In this document: positions 7,992 to 15,642 of the stretch, piece after piece
Layout: every line of letters starts with the position of its first letter
Position numbering within the stretch: position 1 is the first letter of the stretch
DNA from: DATJXG01 sp035500455
GTDB lineage: Bacteria; Acidobacteriota; Terriglobia; Terriglobales; Acidobacteriaceae
DNA: 30,051 nt
Assembly (NCBI GenBank): GCA_035500455.1
Contig: DATJXG010000216.1
Span: 1 to 30,051, forward strand
Reading direction: 5' to 3'
Program-made: the position numbers and the translations under genes
Notes under the pieces: generated by a model
Database searches by the model: none
What the model was told of the DNA's origin: nothing
Seen by the model: only the letters and a program-made list of their open reading frames with translations

Positions 7992-8214
7992 ACTTTTCGG
8001 AACCGCTCGCTGCCCCCACACCGCGGAGATGCGCGATTGGCTGGAGTGGAAACGCTCGGATTTCGTCGAGTATGACGTCGAATCCGATCCCGCCGCCCGC
8101 GCCCGCATGCGCGAGATCGCTGGCGGGCAACGCACCGTGCCGATCCTCGTGGAAGACAATAAGGTCGTTCAGGTGGGCTGGCAGGGCCGCGGCTGCGTAG
8201 TGGATTTGGAGTAA
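7978..8214 (+). CDS. glutaredoxin-like protein, UXX-star-type with CPHT motif
   Basis: A 78-residue thioredoxin-fold protein starting at GTG 7978, within the end of the SIS gene. The active-site region reads FGTARCPHTAEM, giving a CxxT motif with a single thiol at C12. The cis-proline loop is RTVPILVED (52-60), and the tail has QVGWQGRGC with a second cysteine at C73. The pattern matches what I recall of the UXX-star (seleno)protein group of glutaredoxin-like proteins, in which the first active-site residue can be selenocysteine. Here that codon is an ordinary TGC. It may act on a thiol of a maturation factor or of the hydrogenase; that is inference. hypF follows after 12 bases. Confidence 0.85.
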   Translation: MGKLELFGTARCPHTAEMRDWLEWKRSDFVEYDVESDPAARARMREIAGGQRTVPILVEDNKVVQVGWQGRGCVVDLE

Positions 8215-8226
8215 GGTCGAATTGCA

Positions 8227-10527
8227 ATGACTATGGCCAGCGCGTGTTCCATCCGGGTGCGCGGAGTGGTGCAGGGTGTCGGCTTCCGCCCGTTTGTCTA
8301 TCGGCTGGCGCTCGCCAATACCCTGAATGGCTGGGTGCTGAACGGAGAAGCAGGAGTCGAGATTCATCTTGAAGGCAGCGAGATTGGACTGCAGCAGTTT
8401 GTCCGCGAGTTGAAATCGCAGCCTCCCCCGGCGGCCAGCATCGCTACCATTGAAATCGAACCGGCCGAACTGACCGGGCTGCGCGAATTCACCATTCGCA
8501 GCAGTGAGCATCACGAGCGCCCGACGGTCCGCATTTCTCCCGATCTGCCGATCTGCGAGCAATGTCTGCGGGAACTGTTCGATCCGGCTGACCCGCGCTA
8601 TCTGTATCCCTACATTAACTGCACAAACTGCGGACCGCGCTACACCGTTGTTCTGGGTTTGCCCTACGACCGCAAAAATACAACCATGAACCCGTGGCTC
8701 CTCGACGACTACTGCGCCGAGGAATACTCCGATCCGGCAAACCGTCGTTTTCACGCCCAGCCAGTAGCCTGTCCTGCCTGCGGTCCCGGCTACTATCTTC
8801 GCCCTGAAGACAGCGGCGCGGTCGGAAGCGAAGGCAGCATCCGCCGCGCGGCCGAGCTTCTTCGAAACGGCGGCATTCTCGCGATAAAAGGCCTCGGTGG
8901 ATACCATCTGGCATGCGACGCCCGCAATCCCGCTGCCGTCGCCGCTTTGCGCGACCGCAAATACCGGAAGGAAAGACCCTTCGCCCTGATGGTGCCGGAT
9001 GTCGATGCCGCCCGCGCTCTGGTCGAACTTCCTTCCGAAGCCGAGGCGCTGCTCACTTCCGTGGCGCGGCCCATCGTCCTCGCGCCGGCACGAATCGAAC
9101 TCCCGGGGGTAGCGCCGGAAAATAATGAACTCGGCCTGATGCTGCCTTACACGCCTTTGCACCACCTCCTATTCGCTGCAGGCGCTCCCAAAATCCTCGT
9201 CATGACCAGCGCCAACCGGTCGAGCGAGCCGATCGCATACGAGGACGAGGATGCGTTACAGCGCCTATCTGGAATCGCCGACTCGTTTCTCATCGGGCAG
9301 CGGCCGATCGCGCGGCGGGTGGACGATTCCGTGGCTCGGGCGGGCGCATTCGGTCCTGTGATCCTGCGCCGTGCCCGCGGTTACGCTCCGGGCGCGGTCG
9401 CATCCCTTCCCACCGAGCGCCCCATTCTTGCGCTCGGAGCCGATCTGAAAAACACCATCACGCTGGTTGTGAACGGCCAGGCGTTCGTCAGCCAGTACAT
9501 CGGCGACCTGGAGCATTACCAATCGCTGCAGGCGTTTCGCCAGACCATCGAAGATCTGGTTTCAATGTACGAGGTCCGCTGGGACGAACTTCTACTGGCC
9601 CACGATTGCCATCCGCAATACCTCTCGACGGCCCACGCCGCGGCGATCGACGTCCAGCAGCGTTACGCCATCCAGCACCACCGCGCCCACATCGCATCTG
9701 TCCTCGCCGAACGCGGAGAGTGGTCCAGGCCGGTAGTCGGGGTAAGCTTTGACGGCACCGGATACGGCGACGACGGAACCATCTGGGGTGGCGAGATTTT
9801 CGTGGGAAGCGTCCAGCAGGGATTCCGGCGGGTGGCCCATTTGCGCCCGGCTGCGCTGGCCGGCGGCGACGCCGCTGCCGAAGCCCCAGTTCAGGCCGCC
9901 GCCGGATTTCTGGTCCAGCTCGACCAGGTCCCGGATTTTACAGCGGCTCCTTTCGGCTTTCCCGCTCGCTACGGCAACGCTCTGGAATTGGTCCGCAAAG
10001 GCGTGCGCACGTTTTCCACCACCTCCATGGGAAGGCTCTTCGACGCCGCGGCCGCTCTTCTGGGCTTCACCCGTGAGATCACCTTCGAGGGTCAGGCCGC
10101 CATGTGGCTGGAACAACTCGCTCAAAGCACCGGCGCAGGCCAACCCTATCCATTTCCGCTTAACGACGCTGAGCTGGATTTCCGCCCCTTGCTGAGAGCC
10201 GTAGTCGAAGATCGCCTTCGCGGCCGCGACGTCAGGGAGATTGCCCGCGCTTTCCAGCGAGGAATCGCCCAGGGCTTGTGGGATGCAGTAAGCGCGATCT
10301 CTCGCCGTGACCAGTTGGATACCGTCGTCCTCTCCGGCGGCGTTTTCCAGAATGAGTTACTGCTTGAGGATCTGAAGTCCCTTGCGGCCAACGGATCACT
10401 CGAAATCTGGACGAACCGCGCCGTTCCTCCCAACGACGGCGGCATCAGCCTGGGCCAGGCGGCCCTGGCCGCATTCGGCCGTTTTGATGCCGAAGACACA
10501 CATTCCGCGGATCACGATCATGCATGA
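8227..10527 (+). CDS. hypF: carbamoyltransferase HypF
   Basis: HypF makes carbamoyl-adenylate from carbamoyl phosphate and transfers the carbamoyl group to the C-terminal Cys of HypE, the first step of cyanide-ligand synthesis. It has 766 residues and the usual layout: acylphosphatase domain (VVQGVGFRPFVYR, 14-26), zinc-finger block (about 105-190), YrdC/Sua5-like domain (about 200-390, KGLGGYHLACDA), and a Kae1/TobZ-like domain (ALGADLKNT, QHHRAHIASV, GVSFDGTGYGDDGT, LSGGVFQN, NDGGISLGQA). The zinc pattern is C110/C113, C132/C135, x24, D160/C163, C182/C185. One expected cysteine is therefore Asp160 (GAC at 8704-8706). It overlaps hypA by 8 bases. Confidence 0.97.
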   Translation: MTMASACSIRVRGVVQGVGFRPFVYRLALANTLNGWVLNGEAGVEIHLEGSEIGLQQFVRELKSQPPPAASIATIEIEPAELTGLREFTIRSSEHHERPTVRISPDLPICEQCLRELFDPADPRYLYPYINCTNCGPRYTVVLGLPYDRKNTTMNPWLLDDYCAEEYSDPANRRFHAQPVACPACGPGYYLRPEDSGAVGSEGSIRRAAELLRNGGILAIKGLGGYHLACDARNPAAVAALRDRKYRKERPFALMVPDVDAARALVELPSEAEALLTSVARPIVLAPARIELPGVAPENNELGLMLPYTPLHHLLFAAGAPKILVMTSANRSSEPIAYEDEDALQRLSGIADSFLIGQRPIARRVDDSVARAGAFGPVILRRARGYAPGAVASLPTERPILALGADLKNTITLVVNGQAFVSQYIGDLEHYQSLQAFRQTIEDLVSMYEVRWDELLLAHDCHPQYLSTAHAAAIDVQQRYAIQHHRAHIASVLAERGEWSRPVVGVSFDGTGYGDDGTIWGGEIFVGSVQQGFRRVAHLRPAALAGGDAAAEAPVQAAAGFLVQLDQVPDFTAAPFGFPARYGNALELVRKGVRTFSTTSMGRLFDAAAALLGFTREITFEGQAAMWLEQLAQSTGAGQPYPFPLNDAELDFRPLLRAVVEDRLRGRDVREIARAFQRGIAQGLWDAVSAISRRDQLDTVVLSGGVFQNELLLEDLKSLAANGSLEIWTNRAVPPNDGGISLGQAALAAFGRFDAEDTHSADHDHA

Positions 10528-10882
10528 ACTATCCATCGCGCTGAGCATCGTGGAACTCGCCGAAGAGGAGGCGGAGCGCCGCGGCGTCGAAATTGAGGCC
10601 GTGCACCTCAAGCTGGGGGCGCTCTCCGGAGTAGTGAAAGAAGCTCTGCTTTCCTGCTACGAACTGGCCTGCGAACAGACGCCCCTGCAAGGTTCTCGCC
10701 TCATCGTGGAAGATGTGCCCGTAATGATTTTTTGCTTGCACTGCCAGGCCCGTCGCCCGCTTCAATCAATTCAGTTGTTCAGTTGCCCGGAGTGCGGTAC
10801 TCCCGCCTCGGAGATCGTTCAGGGCAAGGAACTCGAGGTTGTCGCTTTGGAGATAAAGGAATGCGCCCCCAACCCCGCTTGA
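10520..10882 (+). CDS. hypA: hydrogenase nickel insertion protein HypA
   Basis: HypA delivers Ni(II) to the hydrogenase large subunit together with HypB. The protein has 120 residues and starts at ATG 10520 with the required MHE terminus, in which His2 is a nickel ligand. The upstream part of the open frame lies inside hypF and is not used. The zinc site is FCLHC (C72, C75) and SCPEC (C89, C92), the standard two CxxC pairs. It overlaps hypF by 8 bases and hypB by 22 bases, so translation of the three is probably coupled. Confidence 0.96.
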   Translation: MHELSIALSIVELAEEEAERRGVEIEAVHLKLGALSGVVKEALLSCYELACEQTPLQGSRLIVEDVPVMIFCLHCQARRPLQSIQLFSCPECGTPASEIVQGKELEVVALEIKECAPNPA

Positions 10883-11556
10883 TCGAGGTTCGAAAGAACG
10901 TTCTGAAGCAAAATGACGTCGTGGCGCGCGCTCTGCGCCAGCGTTTCCATCGCAGTGGAGTATTTGTGGTCAGCCTCGTCTCCAGCCCCGGCTCGGGAAA
11001 AACTGCTTTTCTGGAGAGAACCCTGGCATCCCTTCGGCCGCGTTACCGCGTAGCCGCGCTGGTGGGCGACCTGGCCACCGAGAACGATGCGCAACGCCTG
11101 GCCCGCAGTCAGGCCCCCGTCAAACAGATCACCACCGGCACGCTGTGTCACCTCGAAGCCGCCATGGTGCAGAGCGCCTTGGAGAATTGGGATCCCGGCC
11201 CGCTGGACTTCCTGTTCATTGAAAACGTCGGCAACCTGGTCTGTCCTTCTTCCTATGATCTGGGGGAAGACCTTCGGCTGGTGCTGATCTCGGTCACCGA
11301 GGGAGAAGATAAGCCGCTGAAGTATCCAACCATTTTCAACAGCGCGGACGTCGCGGTCGTCACCAAGATGGATCTGGCGGCGGCGGTCGAGTTCAACTGG
11401 GAAGCCGCATACGGCAACATCCAGGCGGTGCGCCCCGGCATGCGGGTCTTCAGGCTTTCTGCCAAGACCGGCGAGGGAATCGACGACTATCTGGAATTTC
11501 TGTCAGAGCGCCTGGCCGAATTACGCCGCGCCGAGACGACAATCTCCTCATCCTAG
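10861..11556 (+). CDS. hypB: hydrogenase nickel incorporation GTPase HypB
   Basis: HypB is the GTPase that powers nickel transfer with HypA. It has 231 residues from ATG 10861, with GGAG at 10849-10852. GTPase motifs are the P-loop SSPGSGKT (41-48), GDLATENDAQR (69-79), ENVGNLVCP (121-129) and TKMD (168-171). The interfacial metal-binding residues C96-H97 (TGTLCHLEA) and C128 are present. It lacks both the N-terminal CxxCGC site and a histidine-rich stretch, so it should not store nickel. It is the last gene of the hydrogenase accessory run; a convergent gene begins 32 bases later. Confidence 0.96.
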   Translation: MRPQPRLIEVRKNVLKQNDVVARALRQRFHRSGVFVVSLVSSPGSGKTAFLERTLASLRPRYRVAALVGDLATENDAQRLARSQAPVKQITTGTLCHLEAAMVQSALENWDPGPLDFLFIENVGNLVCPSSYDLGEDLRLVLISVTEGEDKPLKYPTIFNSADVAVVTKMDLAAAVEFNWEAAYGNIQAVRPGMRVFRLSAKTGEGIDDYLEFLSERLAELRRAETTISSS

Positions 11557-11588
11557 AAGGTCGTCCGAAACGGCGCCGGTCCACGGCG

Positions 11589-11891
11589 CTACTTCGCCGC
11601 CGGCCTCTTCCAAACGTAAAAATTCTTCTCGTCGGCCAGCGTTTCAATATTCAGGCCCTCGCTGGTCGAGGCGCGATGAACGGCAGAGCGCAGATTGGCC
11701 AGTCCAACCCCGCCGGCGCCGGCCAGCGGAATTTCCAGGGCAGAGCCGTCAGGAAGCAGCCGCATCTCCTGAAGAATCCCCTCCACCAGATCGTGGTGTT
11801 TGCCTCGCCTTCCCCGCTTCAGCCCGGAAATGTCCACGCGCGCGTACTTGAGCGCCGGCAGAGCCGTTTTGATCTTCGATTCCTTTGCCAT
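11589..11891 (-). CDS. conserved-looking hypothetical protein, 100 aa
   Basis: I do not recognise a named family. The protein starts MAKESKIKTALPALKYARVD at ATG 11891; a TTG at 11909 in the same frame is less likely. A GGAG lies upstream of the ATG on the minus strand. The N-terminal half is basic (SGLKRGRRGKHH), and the C-terminal half contains EIPLAGAGGVGLANLRSAVHRAS and ends NFYVWKR. There is no signal peptide or membrane segment. The basic, compact build would suit a small nucleic-acid-binding protein, but nothing decides that. It converges on hypB and is probably transcribed from the AT-rich gap to its right. Confidence 0.65.
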   Translation of the reverse strand: MAKESKIKTALPALKYARVDISGLKRGRRGKHHDLVEGILQEMRLLPDGSALEIPLAGAGGVGLANLRSAVHRASTSEGLNIETLADEKNFYVWKRPAAK

Positions 11892-12263
11892 AGAGGTTGA
11901 CTCCAGCAAGTCCCAAGACTCGATTTAAAACTCGATGTACGGTACCACAACCACAGTGATGCGACAAATATATTTTAATGATCCACAAAATATGCTATAC
12001 AGTTATTGTTACCAGTTCGATACGATTGCGATACTATAAGTGAAGAGAATGCGGCAGATGGCTTTTCCGCTCGCCGCTTCTCTAATAGCTACGCTAGATG
12101 AACCCAATATCTCCACCCTTTTTTAGTGAACGACGTATGCTCAAAGAAGAAGGCGGAACTTGCCTTCACGGGCATGCCGGTTACCTTGTACTCGCCTGCA
12201 ATGCCCGCATTTGCCGCGAGCCGGTCTTTTGGGCGCGCGCGCAAACTCAAGCAGGGAGCAGGC
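11892..12263. other. intergenic region with AT-rich core, probable divergent promoters
   Basis: About 370 bases without a gene I can support. Positions roughly 11925-12040 are strikingly AT-rich compared with the GC-rich surroundings, with runs such as AAATATATTTTAA, TATGCTATAC and ATACTATAAG. This is the obvious place for the promoters of the minus-strand 100-aa gene and the plus-strand kinase unit. There is a direct repeat CTCGAT-TTAAAA-CTCGAT at 11919-11936 and a repeated CGATAC at 12018-12034. I cannot assign exact -35 and -10 boxes. Two overlapping forward frames in 12098-12400 have no support as genes. Confidence 0.5.
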
Positions 12264-12467
12264 ATGAAGACGATGTGCCGCCATATGCCGGGAGCATCAC
12301 GCCGGGAAAGATCGGTCTGGATGGATCTGTTCGGTCGCGCCACAGTCATCAGCGACCCTACCAGGCTGGCAGAACTCCGGTCGGCCGCGGAAAAGCGTAA
12401 ATCGCCGCCGGTGGGCGCCCGGGGGGCGAAACCCTCGCGTCCCCGCCTTTGCAGGAGATTCATGTGA
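12264..12467 (+). CDS. small hypothetical protein coupled to the histidine kinase
   Basis: A 67-residue frame starting at ATG 12264 behind AGGGAG at 12253-12258. Its TGA (12465-12467) overlaps the GTG start of the kinase as GTGA, the arrangement used for coupled genes. The protein is basic and cysteine-containing, with a central MDLFGRATVISDPTRLAELR segment and an Arg/Pro-rich tail. I recognise no family and see no membrane segment. The frame is open further upstream, to GTG 12126. The case rests on the ribosome binding site and the overlap only; it could be a leader peptide or chance. Confidence 0.4.
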   Translation: MKTMCRHMPGASRRERSVWMDLFGRATVISDPTRLAELRSAAEKRKSPPVGARGAKPSRPRLCRRFM

Positions 12468-14281
12468 GCACTTCGATTCCTTCGTCCAGTGCCCGTTTGG
12501 TCCCGGCATTTCCCGAAATGCTGGTTCACAGCCGGAGCGGACACTTGGTCCAGCTCTACAGTGACGATAGCTTCCTGCTCGAGGTGGTCAGCCAGTTCGT
12601 CAGCGGGGCGCTGGCGCTGGGAGATAGCGCGGTGGTGATCGCCACAGGCACGCACCGTGAAGGTCTCCCTTATCGGCTGAACGCCCGCGGGGTTGACGCT
12701 GACAAAGTGATTCGCCAGGGACGCCTTATTCTGCTGGATGCAGAGGAGGTACTCAGCAAGTTCATGGTGAACGGAGCGGCAGACGAGGAGTTGTTTGCCC
12801 GCTTCGTGAGCGAGGTTTTGCTGCGGGCGCGAAACGCCTCCGTAAACCACGATTCGCGCATCGCCGTATTCGGGGAACTGGTCGCCTTGTTGTGGGCTGA
12901 GGGCAAAGCCGGTGAGGCGCTGCGGCTTGAAGAATTCTGGAACCGCCTGGCTCAACAGTTCTCGTTCTCGCTTCTTTGCGCCTACCCGGTCACCATCTTT
13001 TCCGACCAGAGACAAAGCGAGCCGTTTCTGAGAATGTGCGCGCAGCACACCAGCGTGGCTTCCAGTGAGAGCTACATGGGATTGGCCAGTCCCGAAGAAC
13101 GTCTGCGCGCCGTCGCTCTCCTTCAACACAAGTCTCAAGTCCTCGATCGAGATCTGAACTTGCGCGCTGCTGAGGCGCGGTTCCAGTTGCTGGTGGAGGC
13201 GGTGCAGGATTACGCCATCTTCATGCTCGATCCGCAGGGCAACATCATCAGTTGGAACAACGGAGCCCGCCGGATTAAAGGCTACGCGAGCCACGAGATT
13301 ATCGGGAAGCACTTCTCATGCTTCTATCCGGAAGAGGATTTGCGCAATTGCAAGCCGCAGAGGGAATTGGAAATCGCGGAACGGGAAGGGCGATTTGAAG
13401 AGGAGGGCTGGCGGATACGTAAAGACGGTTCCAGGTTCTGGGCCAATGTAATCATCACGGCGATCAAAAACGATTCCGGAAAGCTACTCGGTTTCGGAAA
13501 AGTGACGCGCGACTTTACCGACCGGATGGAGATGCAAAAAGCATTGCAGGAGGAGGTCGCCGAGAAGCGGACAACCGAAGCACGCCTGCACAGCTCCGAG
13601 AAATTGTTGCGGGAATTGTCGCTGCACTTGCTGCGCACCCAGGACGAAGAGCGGCGCCGCATCGGCCGCGATCTGCATGACAGCCTTGGCCAGTATCTGG
13701 CCGCGCTGAAGATCAAGCTGGATATGCTGGTCATGTCCGCCGCGCAAAGCGCTCAGGAGGCGAATCCGGAGATTGCGGAGTGCGTACGCCTGGCGGAGGA
13801 ATCGATCAAGGAGGTCCGCACCATCTCCTACCTCATGTATCCTCCCATGCTCGAAGAGACGGGGCTGCAGTCGGCTATAGGCTGGTATCTCGAAGGGTTT
13901 TCGGGGCGGAGCGGAATTAAGGTCACATTCGAAGTGGACCGCGATTTTGGGCGTCTGCCGCGTGATTCCGAGTTGGCCATTTTCCGCGTGCTGCAGGAAA
14001 GCCTCACCAACGTTCACCGCCATTCCAGCGGCGATTCGGCTCACGTTCGGCTGTACGCGGAAGAGGGAATGGTTCGTCTTACCGTGAGCGACAACGGCAC
14101 CGGAATTGCGCCCGAACTGCTGGAACGATCAGGACCCGACTGGACGGGCGCGTTAGGCGTCGGGTTGCGGGGAATGAACGAACGTATGCGGCAACTCGGG
14201 GGCCAGTTGGACGTTGTTTCCTCCAAGAACGGGACCACCATCACGGCCAGCGTACCGGCGGGAGAAGCGCCCCCAGCCTGA
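12464..14281 (+). CDS. MEDS-PAS-HisKA_3 sensor histidine kinase
   Basis: A 605-residue cytoplasmic kinase starting at GTG 12464 with AGGAG at 12453-12457. Residues about 22-190 resemble the MEDS (DcmR sensory) domain, beginning SGHLVQLYSDDSFLL with GDSAVVIAT. Residues about 240-350 form a PAS domain (DYAIFMLDPQGNIISWN, followed by a PAC-like RKDGSRFWANVIIT). A short coiled coil leads to a HisKA_3 dimerisation domain with RRIGRDLHDSLGQ, where H405 is the expected phosphorylation site. A HATPase_c domain ends the protein (ESLTNVHRHS, SDNGTGIAPE, GVGLRGMNERM). This is the NarL/DesK-type class, which partners LuxR-type response regulators, but none is encoded nearby. No membrane segments are visible. 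The input signal is unknown. Confidence 0.92.
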   Translation: MSTSIPSSSARLVPAFPEMLVHSRSGHLVQLYSDDSFLLEVVSQFVSGALALGDSAVVIATGTHREGLPYRLNARGVDADKVIRQGRLILLDAEEVLSKFMVNGAADEELFARFVSEVLLRARNASVNHDSRIAVFGELVALLWAEGKAGEALRLEEFWNRLAQQFSFSLLCAYPVTIFSDQRQSEPFLRMCAQHTSVASSESYMGLASPEERLRAVALLQHKSQVLDRDLNLRAAEARFQLLVEAVQDYAIFMLDPQGNIISWNNGARRIKGYASHEIIGKHFSCFYPEEDLRNCKPQRELEIAEREGRFEEEGWRIRKDGSRFWANVIITAIKNDSGKLLGFGKVTRDFTDRMEMQKALQEEVAEKRTTEARLHSSEKLLRELSLHLLRTQDEERRRIGRDLHDSLGQYLAALKIKLDMLVMSAAQSAQEANPEIAECVRLAEESIKEVRTISYLMYPPMLEETGLQSAIGWYLEGFSGRSGIKVTFEVDRDFGRLPRDSELAIFRVLQESLTNVHRHSSGDSAHVRLYAEEGMVRLTVSDNGTGIAPELLERSGPDWTGALGVGLRGMNERMRQLGGQLDVVSSKNGTTITASVPAGEAPPA

Positions 14282-14286
14282 ACGTA

Positions 14287-14317
14287 GCTCCGCCGGCCTG
14301 TCCGGGCTCGGCGGAGC
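14287..14317. terminator. hairpin between convergent genes
   Basis: A perfect 9-bp inverted repeat, GCTCCGCCG (14287-14295) and CGGCGGAGC (14309-14317), lies between the kinase stop and the convergent YtxH-like stop. It has no clear T-tract on either strand, so it may act as a bidirectional stop or an RNA-protecting structure. Confidence 0.55.
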
Positions 14318-14336
14318 GATGATCAGGATCGGAACT

Positions 14337-14720
14337 TTAGTTTCCGAACGTGCCGGTCGCAGCTGCTTTGGCACTGGAAAACCGGTCGCGGACCCGGTCA
14401 GCGATCTTCTCGCGGGTCTCTTCCCCCGACGAAGGCGCCAGCAACATTCCCAGTCCCACCCCGACTCCCACTCCGATGAGGGCAGCGGTCACCGCTCCCA
14501 CCACCTGGTGGTCGCGGCCGCGAATCACGTCGCTGGCCCTGCCCACACGGTCTGAAGCGGTGTCATACACATCTTTCGCCCGGTCGCGGACGTCGCCGTA
14601 TCTTTCCCGCGCACGGTCCGTCCACTCGCTATCCGACACACGGTCGCGCATTGTGTCCAGCAGGTATAGGCCGGCTCCCAGAAGCAGATTGAAAAGAGCG
14701 TTTTGTTTCCGTGATCTCAT
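14337..14720 (-). CDS. YtxH-like membrane-associated stress protein
   Basis: A 127-residue protein starting at ATG 14720 behind a GGAAGGA site on the minus strand; the frame extends further upstream without support. The N-terminus has a weak hydrophobic stretch (FNLLLGAGLYLLD), followed by a charged helical region with repeated RARERYGDVRDRAKDVYD. A membrane segment (VGAVTAALIGVGVGVGLGMLLAP) then leads into the SSGEETREKI motif of YtxH-like proteins. The family is linked to general stress and envelope functions in other bacteria, with no defined biochemical role. The neighbouring SYLF and DUF892 genes fit a stress theme. Confidence 0.75.
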   Translation of the reverse strand: MRSRKQNALFNLLLGAGLYLLDTMRDRVSDSEWTDRARERYGDVRDRAKDVYDTASDRVGRASDVIRGRDHQVVGAVTAALIGVGVGVGLGMLLAPSSGEETREKIADRVRDRFSSAKAAATGTFGN

Positions 14721-14797
14721 GACAGTCCTTCCTCCATTCCCGATTCTTTTGTAAATAGATGCCGGAAGCGCCCCGCCCCGTTTTCTCAGGCGGGCGG

Positions 14798-14826
14798 AAT
14801 AAAGGGCCAAGCCGCTGGCCTGGCCC
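14798..14826 (-). terminator. Rho-independent-type terminator for the SYLF gene
   Basis: Read on the minus strand, GGGCCA (14826-14821) pairs with TGGCCC (14809-14804) and is followed by TTTATT (14803-14798). It lies 29 bases after the SYLF stop. The 6-bp stem and impure T-run make it modest, but the position is right. Confidence 0.55.
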
Positions 14827-14854
14827 GTCGCACTCAATTAAGTTCGCGTTTCCT

Positions 14855-15628
14855 TTACTTGCCCTGGCGATTGCCGGCGATCTCGGGAGAGGGCTTGCTC
14901 ATCTTGCCCTGCTCCTGCGCCTGGTGGGAATATCTGCGCACTGTCGACAGGAACTGTTCGCTGCTCTGCGGCGCCGCTACTTTGCCGTTCAGGATATTGG
15001 CAAAGGGAATCATTTTTCCGTAGAGGATTCGGGTCTCGTCCTTGTCCTGTGTAACCGCGGCTCCGTTCAGGTCGATGCCGGCGAAAACTCCGCGCGCGCG
15101 GGAGTAGGTAAGCACTTCCGCCTTCATCTTCCAGTCAGTATCGGCCCCGGCGTTCCGGCCAACCGGTCCGGCGGCGGCGGAAGCGTCCGCGCCCAGCTTG
15201 AACTTGCTGGAAAGCAGATGCTGCATGCCTTTATCGTTGGTCACCACCATCACCACGTCAACGGCTTGCCCGCCAAGTTGAAGGCCCCAGCTGCCGCCGG
15301 TAATGGTGATGGGAGCAGGCGCGCTCCAGCCATGCGCCGTCCGGCACGTAGCCACGCCTTTGCCGTGGCTTCCGCCGAAGCCCACCGCGATCTTCACCAT
15401 TGAAGGTATGACGGCGATGCATTTTGCGTCGCTCATCACCTTGTCCGGGATGGCTTTGTCGGGCGTGCCCATAATCTCGTTGAGCACCTGAGCCGACTTC
15501 TCGATCCGCTTGTTGATGTCGCTTTGATCCTTATTTTCGTCAGCCGCCCAGCCCATACTCGCCAGAATCAGAATCAAGGTGCTAAGCGCCGCGAGGTACG
15601 CCATTAATCTGCGATTGCCTGAATTCAT
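14855..15628 (-). CDS. secreted SYLF-domain (YSC84-like) protein
   Basis: A 257-residue protein starting at ATG 15628 with an AGAGG site upstream. Residues 1-28 are a signal peptide (hydrophobic YLAALSTLILILASMGWA). The mature part is a SYLF/YSC84 domain: VMSDAKCIAVIPSMVK, VGFGGSHGKGVATCR, SAPAPITITGGSWGLQLGGQ, VVMVVTNDKGMQHLL and SRARGVFAGIDLNGAAV. Proteins of this family bind phosphoinositides in eukaryotes; in bacteria they are periplasmic or outer-membrane proteins of uncertain function. The last 40 residues are polar and extended. The gene stands alone between a hairpin leader and a terminator. Confidence 0.88.
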   Translation of the reverse strand: MNSGNRRLMAYLAALSTLILILASMGWAADENKDQSDINKRIEKSAQVLNEIMGTPDKAIPDKVMSDAKCIAVIPSMVKIAVGFGGSHGKGVATCRTAHGWSAPAPITITGGSWGLQLGGQAVDVVMVVTNDKGMQHLLSSKFKLGADASAAAGPVGRNAGADTDWKMKAEVLTYSRARGVFAGIDLNGAAVTQDKDETRILYGKMIPFANILNGKVAAPQSSEQFLSTVRRYSHQAQEQGKMSKPSPEIAGNRQGK

Positions 15629-15642
15629 ACGAAACCTCTTCT

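Noticed and set aside
7978..8214. Selenocysteine in the glutaredoxin-like protein
   Set aside because: The active-site codon is TGC, not TGA, so this copy is a cysteine form.
7972..9165. 397-codon frame on the minus strand
   Set aside because: Antisense to the glutaredoxin and hypF genes; low-complexity Arg/Gln/His-rich translation.
11572..11589. GGCGCC...GGCGC hairpin between hypB and the 100-aa gene
   Set aside because: Only 5 bp, overlaps a stop codon and has no T-tract; not convincing as a terminator.
12098..12400. 100-codon forward frame overlapping the small ORF before the kinase
   Set aside because: No ribosome binding site and no coupling; the competing frame from 12264 has both.
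12089..13312. 407-codon frame on the minus strand
   Set aside because: Antisense to the MEDS domain of the kinase; no domain pattern.
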